Source of the DNA: Oscillospiraceae bacterium
Lineage (GTDB): Bacteria; Bacillota; Clostridia; Oscillospirales; Oscillospiraceae
Direction: 5' to 3'
Assembly (NCBI GenBank): GCA_015067465.1
Contig: SVMK01000006.1
Coordinates: forward strand, 1-53,026
Length of the DNA: 53,026 nt
In this document: one piece after another, positions 7,479 to 15,734 of the stretch
How the letters are laid out: the number at the start of each line of letters is the position of its first letter
How positions within the stretch are numbered: position 1 is the stretch's first letter
The notes under the pieces: generated by a model
Databases searched by the model: none
Told to the model about the DNA's origin: nothing
The model's input: the letters and a program-made list of their open reading frames with translations, nothing else
Made by a program: the position numbers and the translations under genes

Positions 7479-10304
7479 ATGATTCCCATTCTAACTCTGC
7501 GCGAGGAGTTTGTCTGTCTCGTCGTCCTTGCGTTCCTTTATTCCACATCGCTGATCTATCCCATGGGCGAAGACCGCCGCTATTTCAACCGTCTGAGCCT
7601 GTTCGCTGTAATTCACGTTCTGTTCGATATCATCACTGTCATCACCGTCAACAATCTCGAATCCGTAGCAACCTGGCTCAACAATATCTGCCACTTTATC
7701 TACCTCATCTCCGTCATTCTTTATTTCCACGAAATGTTCAACTACATCTTCGTCCTCAGCTACCCCAACCACCCAAAGCAAAAGAATGTTTATAAAACCA
7801 GCCTCGCCCTGCTGATTATCTATTGTCTCTGCCTGCCGTTTCTCAATATCACCTATGAGCGCTACGGCAACACAAACGCAGCCTCCGGCGGCGCGGCCTA
7901 TGTCGGCTTTGCGATGGCTTACATCTATATCCTCTGCTGCCTTTCGCTCCTTTTTCGCAAGCACAAAAGCTTGCCGCGCCTGCTTTGGCGCACGCTCGTT
8001 CCCATGCTGCTCGTTCTCCTTGTCATGGAAACGTGCCAGCTGTTTGACCGCCAGTTCCTCTTCACCGGCGCCGGCGTCACCATTGCAACGCTCGGCTTTT
8101 TCTTCTCGCTGGAAAATCCTGCGCGCGTTTTTGAGCAAAAGATTATTACCGACGCGCTCACCGGCGTGCGCTCCCGCCACAGCTACAATCAGGATATTCT
8201 GCGTTTTCAGTCCGAATTTGAGCAGGCGCCCGACATTCCGTACACCTTTGTTTTCTTTGATATCAACAATCTCCGCTCCGTCAACGCCCAGTACGGCCAT
8301 CAGGAAGGCGACCGCAACATCACGTTCATCGCCTCCACGCTCTCGCTGGAAATGAAGCACGCCTACGCCATCTACCGCATGGGCGGCGACGAATTCCTTG
8401 CCGTTTATCGCGGCGAGGAAGAAGGCGTCATCCGCGGTGAGCTTCAGCGCGTTCAGTCAGTTTGTCTTGAAAAAGCGGCAGACTTCAAATATCCGCCCTC
8501 CGTCGCAATCGGCTATGCGGTTTCCGGTCCCGAGTATAAGTCCCTCCTTGACGTTATCCGCACGGCGGACTACGTTATGTACCGCAACAAAGAGTCGATG
8601 AAAGAGAACAAAACTTATCTCGACGGCGGCGACGGCATGCGCTATAACCTCGCCGGTCTGACCGACCGTCTGTTCACCGCAATGTGCTCTTCCAACGACC
8701 GCACCTACCCCTTTGTTACCAATATGGAAACCGGCGTTACCCGCATTTCGCCGAGCTGGGCGCAATATTTCGGGCTCAACGGCGAGTTCCACGCCGATTT
8801 CGTCAATGTCTGGCAGGCTTACATCCATCCCGGTGACCGCAAGCAGTATTTCGATAATTTCACCGCCGTGATTTCCGGCAAACAGAAATACCACAACTGT
8901 GTTTACCGCGCGCTCAACACCGACGGCAAATACGTCACCTGCGTGAGCCACGGCTCCATCTACCACGGCAATGACGGCGAACCCGATATTTTTGCCGGCT
9001 ACGTTGTCAACCACGGCGCACGCGAAAACGTCGACCCCACCACCGGCCTGCAAAACTTCCTTGCCCTGAGCAGCCGCCTGTACGCCACCCGCGCTTCCAA
9101 AACCCAGGCTTTCATCCTCAGCCTGCGCATCAACAATCTCTCCCGCATCAACATGCTATACGGTTACGAGGGCGGCAACCGCGTGCTTTGCGAGATGGCT
9201 TCTTTCTTTACCAAAGAAGTGAAAAACATCGGCGAAGTTTTCTGCCACGACGGAAACAACTTCTATTTCTATTTCCAGGAAACCCCGCGTCAGACCGTTG
9301 CCACATTCTATACGCATATCTCCAATGTGCTGATCCACGGTCTGCCGATCAACAACCGTTCCGTCCCGCTCAATATCTCCGGCGGCGCGTTCGAGATTCT
9401 GCCGGACTGCACGCTCGACGATATGAGCATTCAGCGCTGCCTGATTTACGCACTGGACGAATCCGCATATTCCCAGCAGGACAAACTCGTTTTCTACGAC
9501 GCCATCAACTCCGAAGGCGAATCCCCGAACTTCGACCTGCTTGCCGCCATCCATCGCGACGCGGTCAATGAGCAGCAGTATTTCCGTCTGCGCTATCAGC
9601 CGATCGTTGATTCCCAAACCGGCAGGGTTGTCGGCGCGGAAGCGCTCCTTCGCTGGATCCATCCCACGCTCGGCGAAATCCCGCCCGGCCGCTTCATCGC
9701 CTTCCTCGAAAACGACCCCAGCTACTATTCCCTCGGCATCTATATCCTCGACCTCGCGCTGGCGGATGCCCGCGTGTGGCGCGAGATGATTCCCGACTTC
9801 CGCATCAACGTCAATATCACGGCGCTGCAGCTGCAAAATTCCGGCTTCATCACAGAGGTTCTCTCCCTGCTCGCCCGCCACAACTATCCGCCGCAGGGTC
9901 TTATCCTCGAGCTGACCGAGCGCTGCAAGGAGCTGGACATCACCTACCTTTCAGATCAGATCGCCGCGCTGCGCAAAGCCGGGCTGCTCGTTGCCTTTGA
10001 CGATATGGGCACCGGCTACTCCACCGTGGCGCACCTGCTCAATATCCCCGTGGATGAAATCAAGCTTGACCGCACGTTTGTTTCCAACCTCATGCAAATG
10101 AACGGCTACCGCCTGTTTGCCGACGCCCTTGTCCGCGCCGGCGCCCAGAGCGCCTCCCGCTACATTGTCTGCTTTGAGGGCGTTGAAACCGAAGAAACGC
10201 TTGACTTTATCCGCAACTACGGCGACACCGTATGCCAGGGTTATCTCTTCTCGAAGCCCCTGCTTCCGGACGAATTTAACGCCTACATAGAAAATCAGCT
10301 CTGA
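7479..10304 (+). CDS. Membrane GGDEF-PAS-GGDEF-EAL c-di-GMP protein
   Basis: A 941-residue protein. Residues 1-220 are a multi-helix membrane sensor. Residues about 225-385 form a GGDEF domain with an intact GGDEF motif (near 301) but no RxxD inhibitory site in the usual place. Residues about 395-515 look like a PAS domain. A second cyclase-like domain (about 520-690) is degenerate, with HDGNNF where GGDEF should be. The C-terminal EAL domain (about 695-935) keeps EALLRW, NVNITALQL, LELTER, FDDMGTGYS, KLDRTFV and EGVET, so it may be an active phosphodiesterase. The protein could both make and break c-di-GMP. The ATG at 7479 is chosen because promoter and ribosome binding site lie just before it; longer upstream reading would cross the promoter. 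Confidence 0.93.
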   Translation: MIPILTLREEFVCLVVLAFLYSTSLIYPMGEDRRYFNRLSLFAVIHVLFDIITVITVNNLESVATWLNNICHFIYLISVILYFHEMFNYIFVLSYPNHPKQKNVYKTSLALLIIYCLCLPFLNITYERYGNTNAASGGAAYVGFAMAYIYILCCLSLLFRKHKSLPRLLWRTLVPMLLVLLVMETCQLFDRQFLFTGAGVTIATLGFFFSLENPARVFEQKIITDALTGVRSRHSYNQDILRFQSEFEQAPDIPYTFVFFDINNLRSVNAQYGHQEGDRNITFIASTLSLEMKHAYAIYRMGGDEFLAVYRGEEEGVIRGELQRVQSVCLEKAADFKYPPSVAIGYAVSGPEYKSLLDVIRTADYVMYRNKESMKENKTYLDGGDGMRYNLAGLTDRLFTAMCSSNDRTYPFVTNMETGVTRISPSWAQYFGLNGEFHADFVNVWQAYIHPGDRKQYFDNFTAVISGKQKYHNCVYRALNTDGKYVTCVSHGSIYHGNDGEPDIFAGYVVNHGARENVDPTTGLQNFLALSSRLYATRASKTQAFILSLRINNLSRINMLYGYEGGNRVLCEMASFFTKEVKNIGEVFCHDGNNFYFYFQETPRQTVATFYTHISNVLIHGLPINNRSVPLNISGGAFEILPDCTLDDMSIQRCLIYALDESAYSQQDKLVFYDAINSEGESPNFDLLAAIHRDAVNEQQYFRLRYQPIVDSQTGRVVGAEALLRWIHPTLGEIPPGRFIAFLENDPSYYSLGIYILDLALADARVWREMIPDFRINVNITALQLQNSGFITEVLSLLARHNYPPQGLILELTERCKELDITYLSDQIAALRKAGLLVAFDDMGTGYSTVAHLLNIPVDEIKLDRTFVSNLMQMNGYRLFADALVRAGAQSASRYIVCFEGVETEETLDFIRNYGDTVCQGYLFSKPLLPDEFNAYIENQL

Positions 10305-10383
10305 TTCCGCAGCTGTTGCCGCTATCGTTTCCATCGCATGCTTGTCCCCGGTTTCCCTCGGGCAAACGTAGAAAAACCAAACC

Positions 10384-10417
10384 AAGGCCGGGTACCGATC
10401 GGTACCCGGCCTTTTCC
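10384..10417 (+). terminator. Palindromic terminator after the GGDEF/EAL gene
   Basis: A perfect 30-base palindrome (10384-10413) with strong GC arms and a short T-run after it. Confidence 0.75.
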
Positions 10418-10440
10418 GTATCCTGTTTTGCATATGATGC

Positions 10441-10476
10441 AAAATCGCCGGGCAAATGTTTGTCCGGCGATTTTTC
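10441..10476. terminator. Second hairpin, probably bidirectional terminator
   Basis: Stem AAATCGCCGG with CCGGCGATTT around an inner CAAA/TTTG pairing, then TTTTT. It lies between the plus-strand c-di-GMP gene and the minus-strand duplicated fragment. Confidence 0.7.
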
Positions 10477-10519
10477 GTATGGTTTTTTTTGCGTGCGCAC
10501 TCTGCGCCTTTCCGCGGCC

Positions 10520-10813
10520 TCAGATACGGTAAAATTTCTGGAACTTGCTCTTGGGTTTGTCCGGGTGCGTCATCGCAAGCGTGCCGGCCTTGACAAGCGG
10601 ATGGAGATATTTTGTCACAACATAGTAGCTCGTGTTGATCTCCAGCAGATCCGCAATCTCGTCTTTCGACTTCGGCGTGTCGCAAAATTCCAGGATGCGT
10701 TCACTCACGGTAGGCTCCTCCGCCTTGCCGTCCGGCGCCGGAGAATTATAGAGCGTGGCCCGGAACTGCCCGCGCGCGCTCTCAAACACCGGCGGCTTCA
10801 AACCGGCCTTGCG
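10520..10813 (-). pseudogene. Duplicated 3' fragment of the AlbA/Schlafen-type gene
   Basis: This segment encodes the last 97 codons of the protein at 12172-13608, including the C-terminal winged-helix part and the identical end KFQKFYRI. By eye it differs from 12172-12465 at only seven positions in 294 bases, in direct orientation. No own start belongs to it; it is read in frame from an unrelated stretch upstream (10814-10918). Its stop is intact. It is a recent duplicate, not an independent gene. Confidence 0.85.
10520..10813. repeat. Direct repeat, copy 1 (294 bp)
   Basis: About 98 percent identical to 12172-12465 and in the same orientation. Identity stops sharply at 10813/12465 at the end of a shared AACCGGCCTTGCG. 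Confidence 0.93.
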
Positions 10814-10918
10814 GATGCCCTGCTCGTCTGCCACGGAACGGCCGGGTTCATAGAGGCCGCTGTACACGCAGCGGCCCAGATGTTCTGCAAAAATAACCGT
10901 AAATGCGGGAGCGTTATA
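10814..10918 (-). pseudogene. Fragment resembling the N-terminus of GH51 alpha-L-arabinofuranosidase
   Basis: Minus-strand translation gives FAEHLGRCVYSGLYEPG followed by RSVADEQGIRK. This matches what I recall of the GH51 N-terminal motif (F-x-EHLGR-x-VY-x-GIYEPG-x-x-x-ADE-x-GFR). The frame starts right after the stop of the capA-like gene and continues without break into the duplicated fragment at 10813, giving a chimeric frame. Only about 35 codons are present, with no start codon at the expected place apart from an internal GTG. The family call is from memory of the motif and needs a search. Confidence 0.5.
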
Positions 10919-12070
10919 TTATTCGCCTTTTTCCTTTGCCTGAATTCGAACCTCATCGCCGACCCACTCGAAGGCTGCGTTCAGACCGGCGCCGTCCGTA
11001 ATTTTTTTCATATAGTCGAATACCTGCTGTCCGCCGTTTTCACGGGTGACCACACGTGTCACGCCTTCCTTGTCCACAATCATGGGGACGTAGCGGGTCT
11101 CCACGATTTTGCCGTCCTCCACGATGCACTTGGCAGCCACGGTGTTGACGGACTCGGGATGGAAGGGATACGTGGGATAATCGGGATCCGGCACAAAACC
11201 GAAGCGTTCCTGACGCTTCTTGGCCCATTCCAGTTCCGCATCCACAGCCAGCTTGGTGTCGCCCAGATTGCGCTTGAAATCGGGGCGCAGATACGGTGCC
11301 CAGGCCACAAAGTTGTTCAGCCCGTGATAAATGGTTTTGCCCTTGTAGACTTCAATACCGTGGAGAATATGGGAATGGGAAGCCGTGACCACATCCGCGC
11401 CGGCATCAATGGCGGCGTATGCCACAGTCTGCTCGTAATCCGCCAGTTTTACAGGCTTATGAACGATGCCCTTGTGTAGGTAGACGCACAGAATGTCGCA
11501 CTGTTCCCGCAGCGCGGCGATTTCCCGCTTCATGCGGGCAAAGGTGTTGGGTTCCGGCCATGTGACAGTGCGCTCGGGAGGGCCGCCGGGGTTAGCTACG
11601 TCGCCCATGTCAAAGTATGTCAGGATCTCCACATAGGGGTTGCCGGACTTGGCGGGGCCTGCCCATGCGGCCTTGGGGCCTACGCAGTTATAGCTGATAT
11701 AGCCGACCTTGCAGCCGTCCATGTCAACAATCACCGGCACCGACGCCTCTTCCAGATTGCGGCCGCCGCCGGTAAAGGGAATGCCATTCTCCTTCAGCCA
11801 CGCGGTGGTATCCTCCACACCCACTTCGCCGGCATCATACACATGGTTGCCTGTCAGTGCCAGGGCATCCACCAGGCCCTTCAAAGGCTCCAGCGTGGAC
11901 GGACTGCGGGACAGCCCTTTCATTTCCGGTGCACGGTCGGTATAGGGCACTTCCAGCTGTGCCAGCACCAAATCGGCTTGCTCCATCATCGGTGCCACAC
12001 CCTGCAGGAAATCCGCGGAGCGTTCACCAAGGATGATATCACCGGTGAGAATCATAGAATACTGTTTCAT
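10919..12070 (-). CDS. CapA-family (poly-gamma-glutamate synthesis-type) metallophosphatase-like protein
   Basis: A 383-residue protein of the PGA_cap family. The fold motifs are visible: TGDIILGER near residue 9, ALTGNHVYDAG near residue 91, and SHSHILHGIEVYKGKTIYHGLNNF near residue 235, which supply the Asp, Asn-His and His ligands of a calcineurin-like metal site. No signal peptide is seen, so it is probably cytoplasmic, unlike many CapA proteins. Function of stand-alone members is not known; polyglutamate capsule synthesis is not implied because capB and capC are absent. A GGAGG site precedes ATG 12070. The gene sits exactly between two direct repeats, which marks it as inserted cargo. 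Confidence 0.85.
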   Translation of the reverse strand: MKQYSMILTGDIILGERSADFLQGVAPMMEQADLVLAQLEVPYTDRAPEMKGLSRSPSTLEPLKGLVDALALTGNHVYDAGEVGVEDTTAWLKENGIPFTGGGRNLEEASVPVIVDMDGCKVGYISYNCVGPKAAWAGPAKSGNPYVEILTYFDMGDVANPGGPPERTVTWPEPNTFARMKREIAALREQCDILCVYLHKGIVHKPVKLADYEQTVAYAAIDAGADVVTASHSHILHGIEVYKGKTIYHGLNNFVAWAPYLRPDFKRNLGDTKLAVDAELEWAKKRQERFGFVPDPDYPTYPFHPESVNTVAAKCIVEDGKIVETRYVPMIVDKEGVTRVVTRENGGQQVFDYMKKITDGAGLNAAFEWVGDEVRIQAKEKGE

Positions 12071-12120
12071 AGGGAACCTCCTTTTATATTATTATACCAT
12101 TATACCGCAAAATACCGCAA

Positions 12121-12157
12121 ATCCCCCCGCCGGTCACAGCGCGCCCGACAGGGGGAT
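12121..12157 (-). terminator. Hairpin after the AlbA/Schlafen-type gene
   Basis: Stem ATCCCCC (12121-12127) with GGGGGAT (12151-12157); the T-tract beyond it on the minus strand is weak, so termination is likely but not certain. Confidence 0.45.
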
Positions 12158-12171
12158 GTTCGCATCCTGCG

Positions 12172-12465
12172 TCAGATGCGGTAGAATTTCTGGAATTTGC
12201 TCTTGGGCTTGTCCGGGTGCGTCATCGCAAGCGTGCCAGCCTTGACAAGCGGATGGAGATATTTTGTCACAACATAGTAGCTGGTGTTGATCTCCAGCAG
12301 ATCCGCAATCTCGTCTTTCGACTTCGGCGTGTCGCAAAATTCCAGGATGCGTTCGCTCACGGTAGGCTCCTCCGCCTTGCCGTCCGGCGCCGGAGAATTA
12401 TAGAGCGTGGCCCGGAACTGCCCGCGCGCGCTCTCAAACACCGGCGGCTTCAAACCGGCCTTGCG
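12172..12465. repeat. Direct repeat, copy 2 (294 bp, within the intact gene)
   Basis: Partner of 10520-10813. This copy is embedded in the full-length gene, so it is probably the original. Confidence 0.93.
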
Positions 12466-13608
12466 CATCTCTGCGCAAACCAGAGGAATTCCGGAGATTG
12501 CCGCGCTCTTGCCCAGCAGCACTTCTATGTTGCCCGCAATGTAGGGATTTCTGCGGTCCGGATGCGACTTACCCAGCTCCCCGATCGTCATCGTGCCAAA
12601 CAACCCGCCCGGGTTTTCCACCACCAGCCGGTCACTGTACATCGTCAGCGTGATCGGCGCGTCCTCGGTGTAGACGCTGTAGTCGCGATGGATCATAGCG
12701 TTGAGCAGCAGCTCGCGAACGGCGGGCAGCGGGTATTCGGGACGTCCTGTGCGCAGGCCCTTGCTGTCTTTGTTCACAACATTCTTCATATTGCGGCGCA
12801 CAAAGGCCATTGCGTCGTTGAGCATCTGGCGAATGGAGCCTTCAAAGCGCCGGCTGTCGGTTATCTCGTTCGGAAAATCGTCCGGGCCGATGCGCTGTGT
12901 TCCCGCAACCGCGGTTGCGATAATGCCCATCTGGGGGAAATATCCCTGCGGATAATCGCCCAGCAGCATCAAACCGCCCATAGTCAGCTGCTCTTCCTCG
13001 GCAATGCCCTGCAGCTGCATCACGCGCGCGGCGTCGTTTTTCACCAGCCGCGGCTTCTCCGCGCGCAGCTTGGCAAAATATGCCGCCAGCTGTTCGCGGT
13101 TGATGTCTTTCAGCTTCGTGCGCTCCACAACGCGCAGCTCATCGCGGATCTTGTTGCGATATGCGTCGAAGCAGTAAACTTCAAACTCGCTCATGGCAAC
13201 GCACTCGCCGCCGATGCGCTCAAAAGCGCCGCTCGCCCTTCCCGCCGGTTTGTAGTAGCAGGGCTTTTTCTCCGGTTCGCATTCCGATATCTCCGCGCTG
13301 ATCACCGTCATGCCGTTATACACCGTTTCGGTGAAAAAAGCCTCCGCCGCCGGTTCGAGCTGATGCGCCGCGGTCATCACCTGATCGTGAATCGCCGCTG
13401 CGTCGCGCACGCCGACAATGCGGGTGCTGTTGCGCGGGTCAACGCCGAAAACGATTGTGCCCCCGCCTGCCTGATTGGCAAACGCGGACAGCACCGTGTA
13501 TAGTTTTTCCGTTGCCCAGTATCCGTCGCAGCGCAGTTCCACGCGCTGACGGTCGGTTTTTTCGAGGATAATATCCTCGATCAAAGAGTGTAATTCCTGT
13601 GCCAGCAA
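12172..13608 (-). CDS. AlbA_2/Schlafen-type putative DNA-binding protein with C-terminal ATPase-like and winged-helix domains
   Basis: A 478-residue protein. Residues about 15-140 show the AlbA_2 pattern (E-x-K-type start, LSAFANQAGGGTIVFGVD, then RIVGV). Residues about 300-400 hold the GHKL-like HATPase_c_4 region (RELLLNAMIHRDYSVYTEDAPI, then VVENPGGLFGTMTIGEL). The last 70 residues form a winged helix (VSERILEFCDTPKSKDEIADLL). Such proteins are often annotated as RecG-related regulators; their targets are unknown. The start is a TTG at 13608 with GAGGGG ten bases upstream. A block of iterated TTTTGAAAA motifs lies just upstream. Its 3' end is duplicated at 10520-10813. Confidence 0.85.
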   Translation of the reverse strand: MLAQELHSLIEDIILEKTDRQRVELRCDGYWATEKLYTVLSAFANQAGGGTIVFGVDPRNSTRIVGVRDAAAIHDQVMTAAHQLEPAAEAFFTETVYNGMTVISAEISECEPEKKPCYYKPAGRASGAFERIGGECVAMSEFEVYCFDAYRNKIRDELRVVERTKLKDINREQLAAYFAKLRAEKPRLVKNDAARVMQLQGIAEEEQLTMGGLMLLGDYPQGYFPQMGIIATAVAGTQRIGPDDFPNEITDSRRFEGSIRQMLNDAMAFVRRNMKNVVNKDSKGLRTGRPEYPLPAVRELLLNAMIHRDYSVYTEDAPITLTMYSDRLVVENPGGLFGTMTIGELGKSHPDRRNPYIAGNIEVLLGKSAAISGIPLVCAEMRKAGLKPPVFESARGQFRATLYNSPAPDGKAEEPTVSERILEFCDTPKSKDEIADLLEINTSYYVVTKYLHPLVKAGTLAMTHPDKPKSKFQKFYRI

Positions 13609-14488
13609 ATGGATTTCACCCCTCTTTATCTCGTTCGACTCATTTTAGCATTTTTCAAAACTTCGGTCAATGGTTTTTTGCTATTTTTGTTTTGATTTTT
13701 TATTTTTGTTTTGAAAAATTGCATTTTTCAAAAATATTTTTGCCGTGTTTTGAAAATTTACATAATTCGTTAGGTTTACATCGTTTTACATAATATTATT
13801 ATCGCTTCGACATTTTCCGTGTTTTGAACTCTGTCGTTTTTCGAAGAATTTGTTTTGAAAACGTTGAAAACCGCACAATTCATTTTTGAGAATCGCCCTC
13901 GTTTGCGAATTGTCATAATACGTCCGAAACTTGTTCCGGACGCTGCGCCACTCAATTTTTCAAAAATTTTGTCATTTTTTCAGTTCGTCCGATTTTTGAA
14001 AATTTCTTTTTCCTCCGTCGATGCCTGCCTGACTTTTCCAGGCGCTTTCGCGCATCAGTTCGGTGAAGTCTGTTTTTGCCGAAAACGGCCCGACGAAAAG
14101 GTTTGTATGATGCCTGAGTGGGGATTTAAGCGCAAAAAACGCTGCGCAAAACTTTTTCTCTCCGATTTCGACGGATCAAATTAAATTTGCTCTGCGCTGC
14201 GCGTTCCGGAGAGCTGCTGCGACGATTGAACCTGCCTGTGCAAACCGAGCGCCTGTTGTGTCTTGCGTAAAACGGATCTGTTTGGCCTCCACGCGCAAGG
14301 GGCGATCATCTGCGCGTGCGGGGGCGATCCTGTGCGAGCAGGGGCATGCAAGGAAACGATTTCCGGCGCATGCCGGGGATGATTTTTTCGCGATTATTTC
14401 CGCAGTACGCAGCGCACCGCCGCGGCGCGCATTTTTTCGATATCAGCGGTGTCATATTGTTGATTTTTCCTTGTTTTGCAGCCGATTT
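13609..14488. other. AT-rich gene-free region with iterated TTTTGAAAA motifs
   Basis: About 880 bases with no convincing gene. Seven copies of TTTTGAAAA or its complement TTTTCAAAA occur at about 13651, 13709, 13724, 13748, 13853, 13956 and 13993, and three TTTACAT words at 13757, 13775 and 13785. From about 14030 the composition becomes more GC-rich; GGGGCGATC occurs twice near 14300-14330. A 109-codon frame at 13855-14184 has no ribosome binding site and no protein-like composition. The region may be a regulatory array for the AlbA-type gene or decayed DNA. Confidence 0.6.
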
Positions 14489-14521
14489 TGTAACCGCGCT
14501 GTAACGCTGCGATATTATAAT
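14489..14521 (+). promoter_or_regulatory. SARP/OmpR-type activator box and promoter, copy 1
   Basis: TGTAAC at 14489-14494 and 14500-14505 (11 bases apart), then 10 bases, then -10 TATAAT at 14516-14521. No -35 hexamer is seen; the boxes occupy its place. The same layout occurs at 20996-21028 and 22700-22732. It reads toward the transglutaminase gene at 14651. Confidence 0.75.
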
Positions 14522-14566
14522 TAAGTATACATGAAAAACTTTTTATACTTTCGGTTACAAAAAGTC

Positions 14567-14595
14567 TTTACATTTTCATAATTATAGTATATAAT
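14567..14595 (+). promoter_or_regulatory. Second, sigma-A type promoter of the transglutaminase gene
   Basis: TTTACA (14567-14572), 17 bases, TATAAT (14590-14595), about 56 bases before the ATG. Confidence 0.8.
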
Positions 14596-14650
14596 GTAAC
14601 CAGGAATAGTATCCGGCGCAGTATGCCGCCGGTCGGAAGGAGTTAGATAC

Positions 14651-15535
14651 ATGAAAAAAAGATCTGTTACTCTGCTTGTTGTTTTCTGTCTTGTTCTGGC
14701 GCTCATCCCGCTCACAATCGGTGTGATCGGCACGGGCAGCGCCGCCGCACCCGCACCCGTAAAGGAAGTTCTCTACCAGTCCTCCAACGGTCAGGCGGTG
14801 ATTGATGCAACCTATGTTGCAAACGGTTATGTCAAAGTGAAGTTCAACCCCGGCATTGACGTCAAAACCAAGGTCATCATCAAGGGGCCCGACGCGGTGA
14901 AATATACCTACAACCTCAACAGCAAGGGCAATTACGAAACCTTCCCGCTCACCGCAGGCAACGGCAAGTACACCGTCGGCGTTTACAAAAACGTCAGCGG
15001 CACTTCCTACAGCACGATGCTGAGCAAGGAAATCACCGTAAATATGCCTGACCAGTTTGCCCCGTTCCTGAACCCCAACCAGTACGTCAACTATTCCGCC
15101 GACAGCAAGGTGATTGCTCTGGCGGCTGAGTTGGCCGGCGCTGAAACGACGGAGCTTGGCAAGGTTGAGAAGATTTACCACTACATCATCACCAACTTCA
15201 CCTACGATTACGACAAGGCCGCAACCGTAAAGAGTGGCTATCTGCCGAATGTTGACACCACGCTTGCCGAAAAGAAGGGTATCTGCTTTGACTACGCCGC
15301 CGTGATGAGTTCCATGCTGCGCAGCCAGGGTGTCCCCACCAAGCTGGTTGTCGGCTACGCGGGAACGCAGTATCATGCCTGGATTTCCGTTTACACCAAG
15401 GAAAACGGCTGGGTTGAGTCCGTTGTATTCTTCGACGGCAACACCTGGAAGCTTATGGATCCCACCTATGCCTCCTCCGGCTATGTTGAGTATGCGAACA
15501 ACGCAGCAAACTACTCTCAGAAGTACGTTTACTGA
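14651..15535 (+). CDS. Secreted transglutaminase-like (cysteine protease fold) protein
   Basis: A 294-residue protein with a signal peptide (basic start MKKR, hydrophobic core to about residue 32, then AAAPAP). Residues about 40-135 look like a beta-sandwich. The C-terminal transglutaminase-core domain (about 150-280) shows the expected triad: Cys in KKGICFDYA, His in QYHAWI and Asp in LMDPTYA. Such proteins act outside the cell as cross-linking or proteolytic enzymes on wall or surface proteins. GGAAGGAG precedes the ATG. The gene has two promoters, one with TGTAAC boxes shared with two other genes here. No cell-wall anchor is present. Confidence 0.88.
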   Translation: MKKRSVTLLVVFCLVLALIPLTIGVIGTGSAAAPAPVKEVLYQSSNGQAVIDATYVANGYVKVKFNPGIDVKTKVIIKGPDAVKYTYNLNSKGNYETFPLTAGNGKYTVGVYKNVSGTSYSTMLSKEITVNMPDQFAPFLNPNQYVNYSADSKVIALAAELAGAETTELGKVEKIYHYIITNFTYDYDKAATVKSGYLPNVDTTLAEKKGICFDYAAVMSSMLRSQGVPTKLVVGYAGTQYHAWISVYTKENGWVESVVFFDGNTWKLMDPTYASSGYVEYANNAANYSQKYVY

Positions 15536-15576
15536 TTTGTAGGATACAAAAACGCAGCCGTTACAAAAATCAAAGT

Positions 15577-15616
15577 CCGCAGCGTATCCAAGCGATACGC
15601 TGCGGCTGTTTTTTTA
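15577..15616 (+). terminator. Terminator of the transglutaminase gene
   Basis: A perfect 12-bp GC-rich stem (15577-15588 with 15594-15605) and a T-run of eight. Confidence 0.9.
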
Positions 15617-15647
15617 TTGCGCAACAGCTAATTTATGCGGTAATTTA

Positions 15648-15676
15648 TTGCAATTAACGCATAACACTGATATAAT
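15648..15676 (+). promoter_or_regulatory. Promoter of the pilus-like operon
   Basis: TTGCAA (15648-15653), 17 bases, TATAAT (15671-15676), about 60 bases before the first gene. Confidence 0.85.
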
Positions 15677-15734
15677 TAAGTAATTATTGCGCGGCAAAAT
15701 TTAACCGCGCAGCATATGAGAGGAGGAGTTCACC

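Noticed and set aside
10520-12465. Insertion sequence with target duplication
   Set aside because: The direct repeats are 294 bp, far longer than transposon target duplications, and there is no transposase or terminal inverted repeat.
12217-13503. Long plus-strand frame opposite the AlbA-type gene
   Set aside because: Shadow of the minus-strand gene, whose domains are recognisable.
13855-14184. Possible 109-residue gene
   Set aside because: No ribosome binding site, odd composition, lies in the AT-rich motif region.
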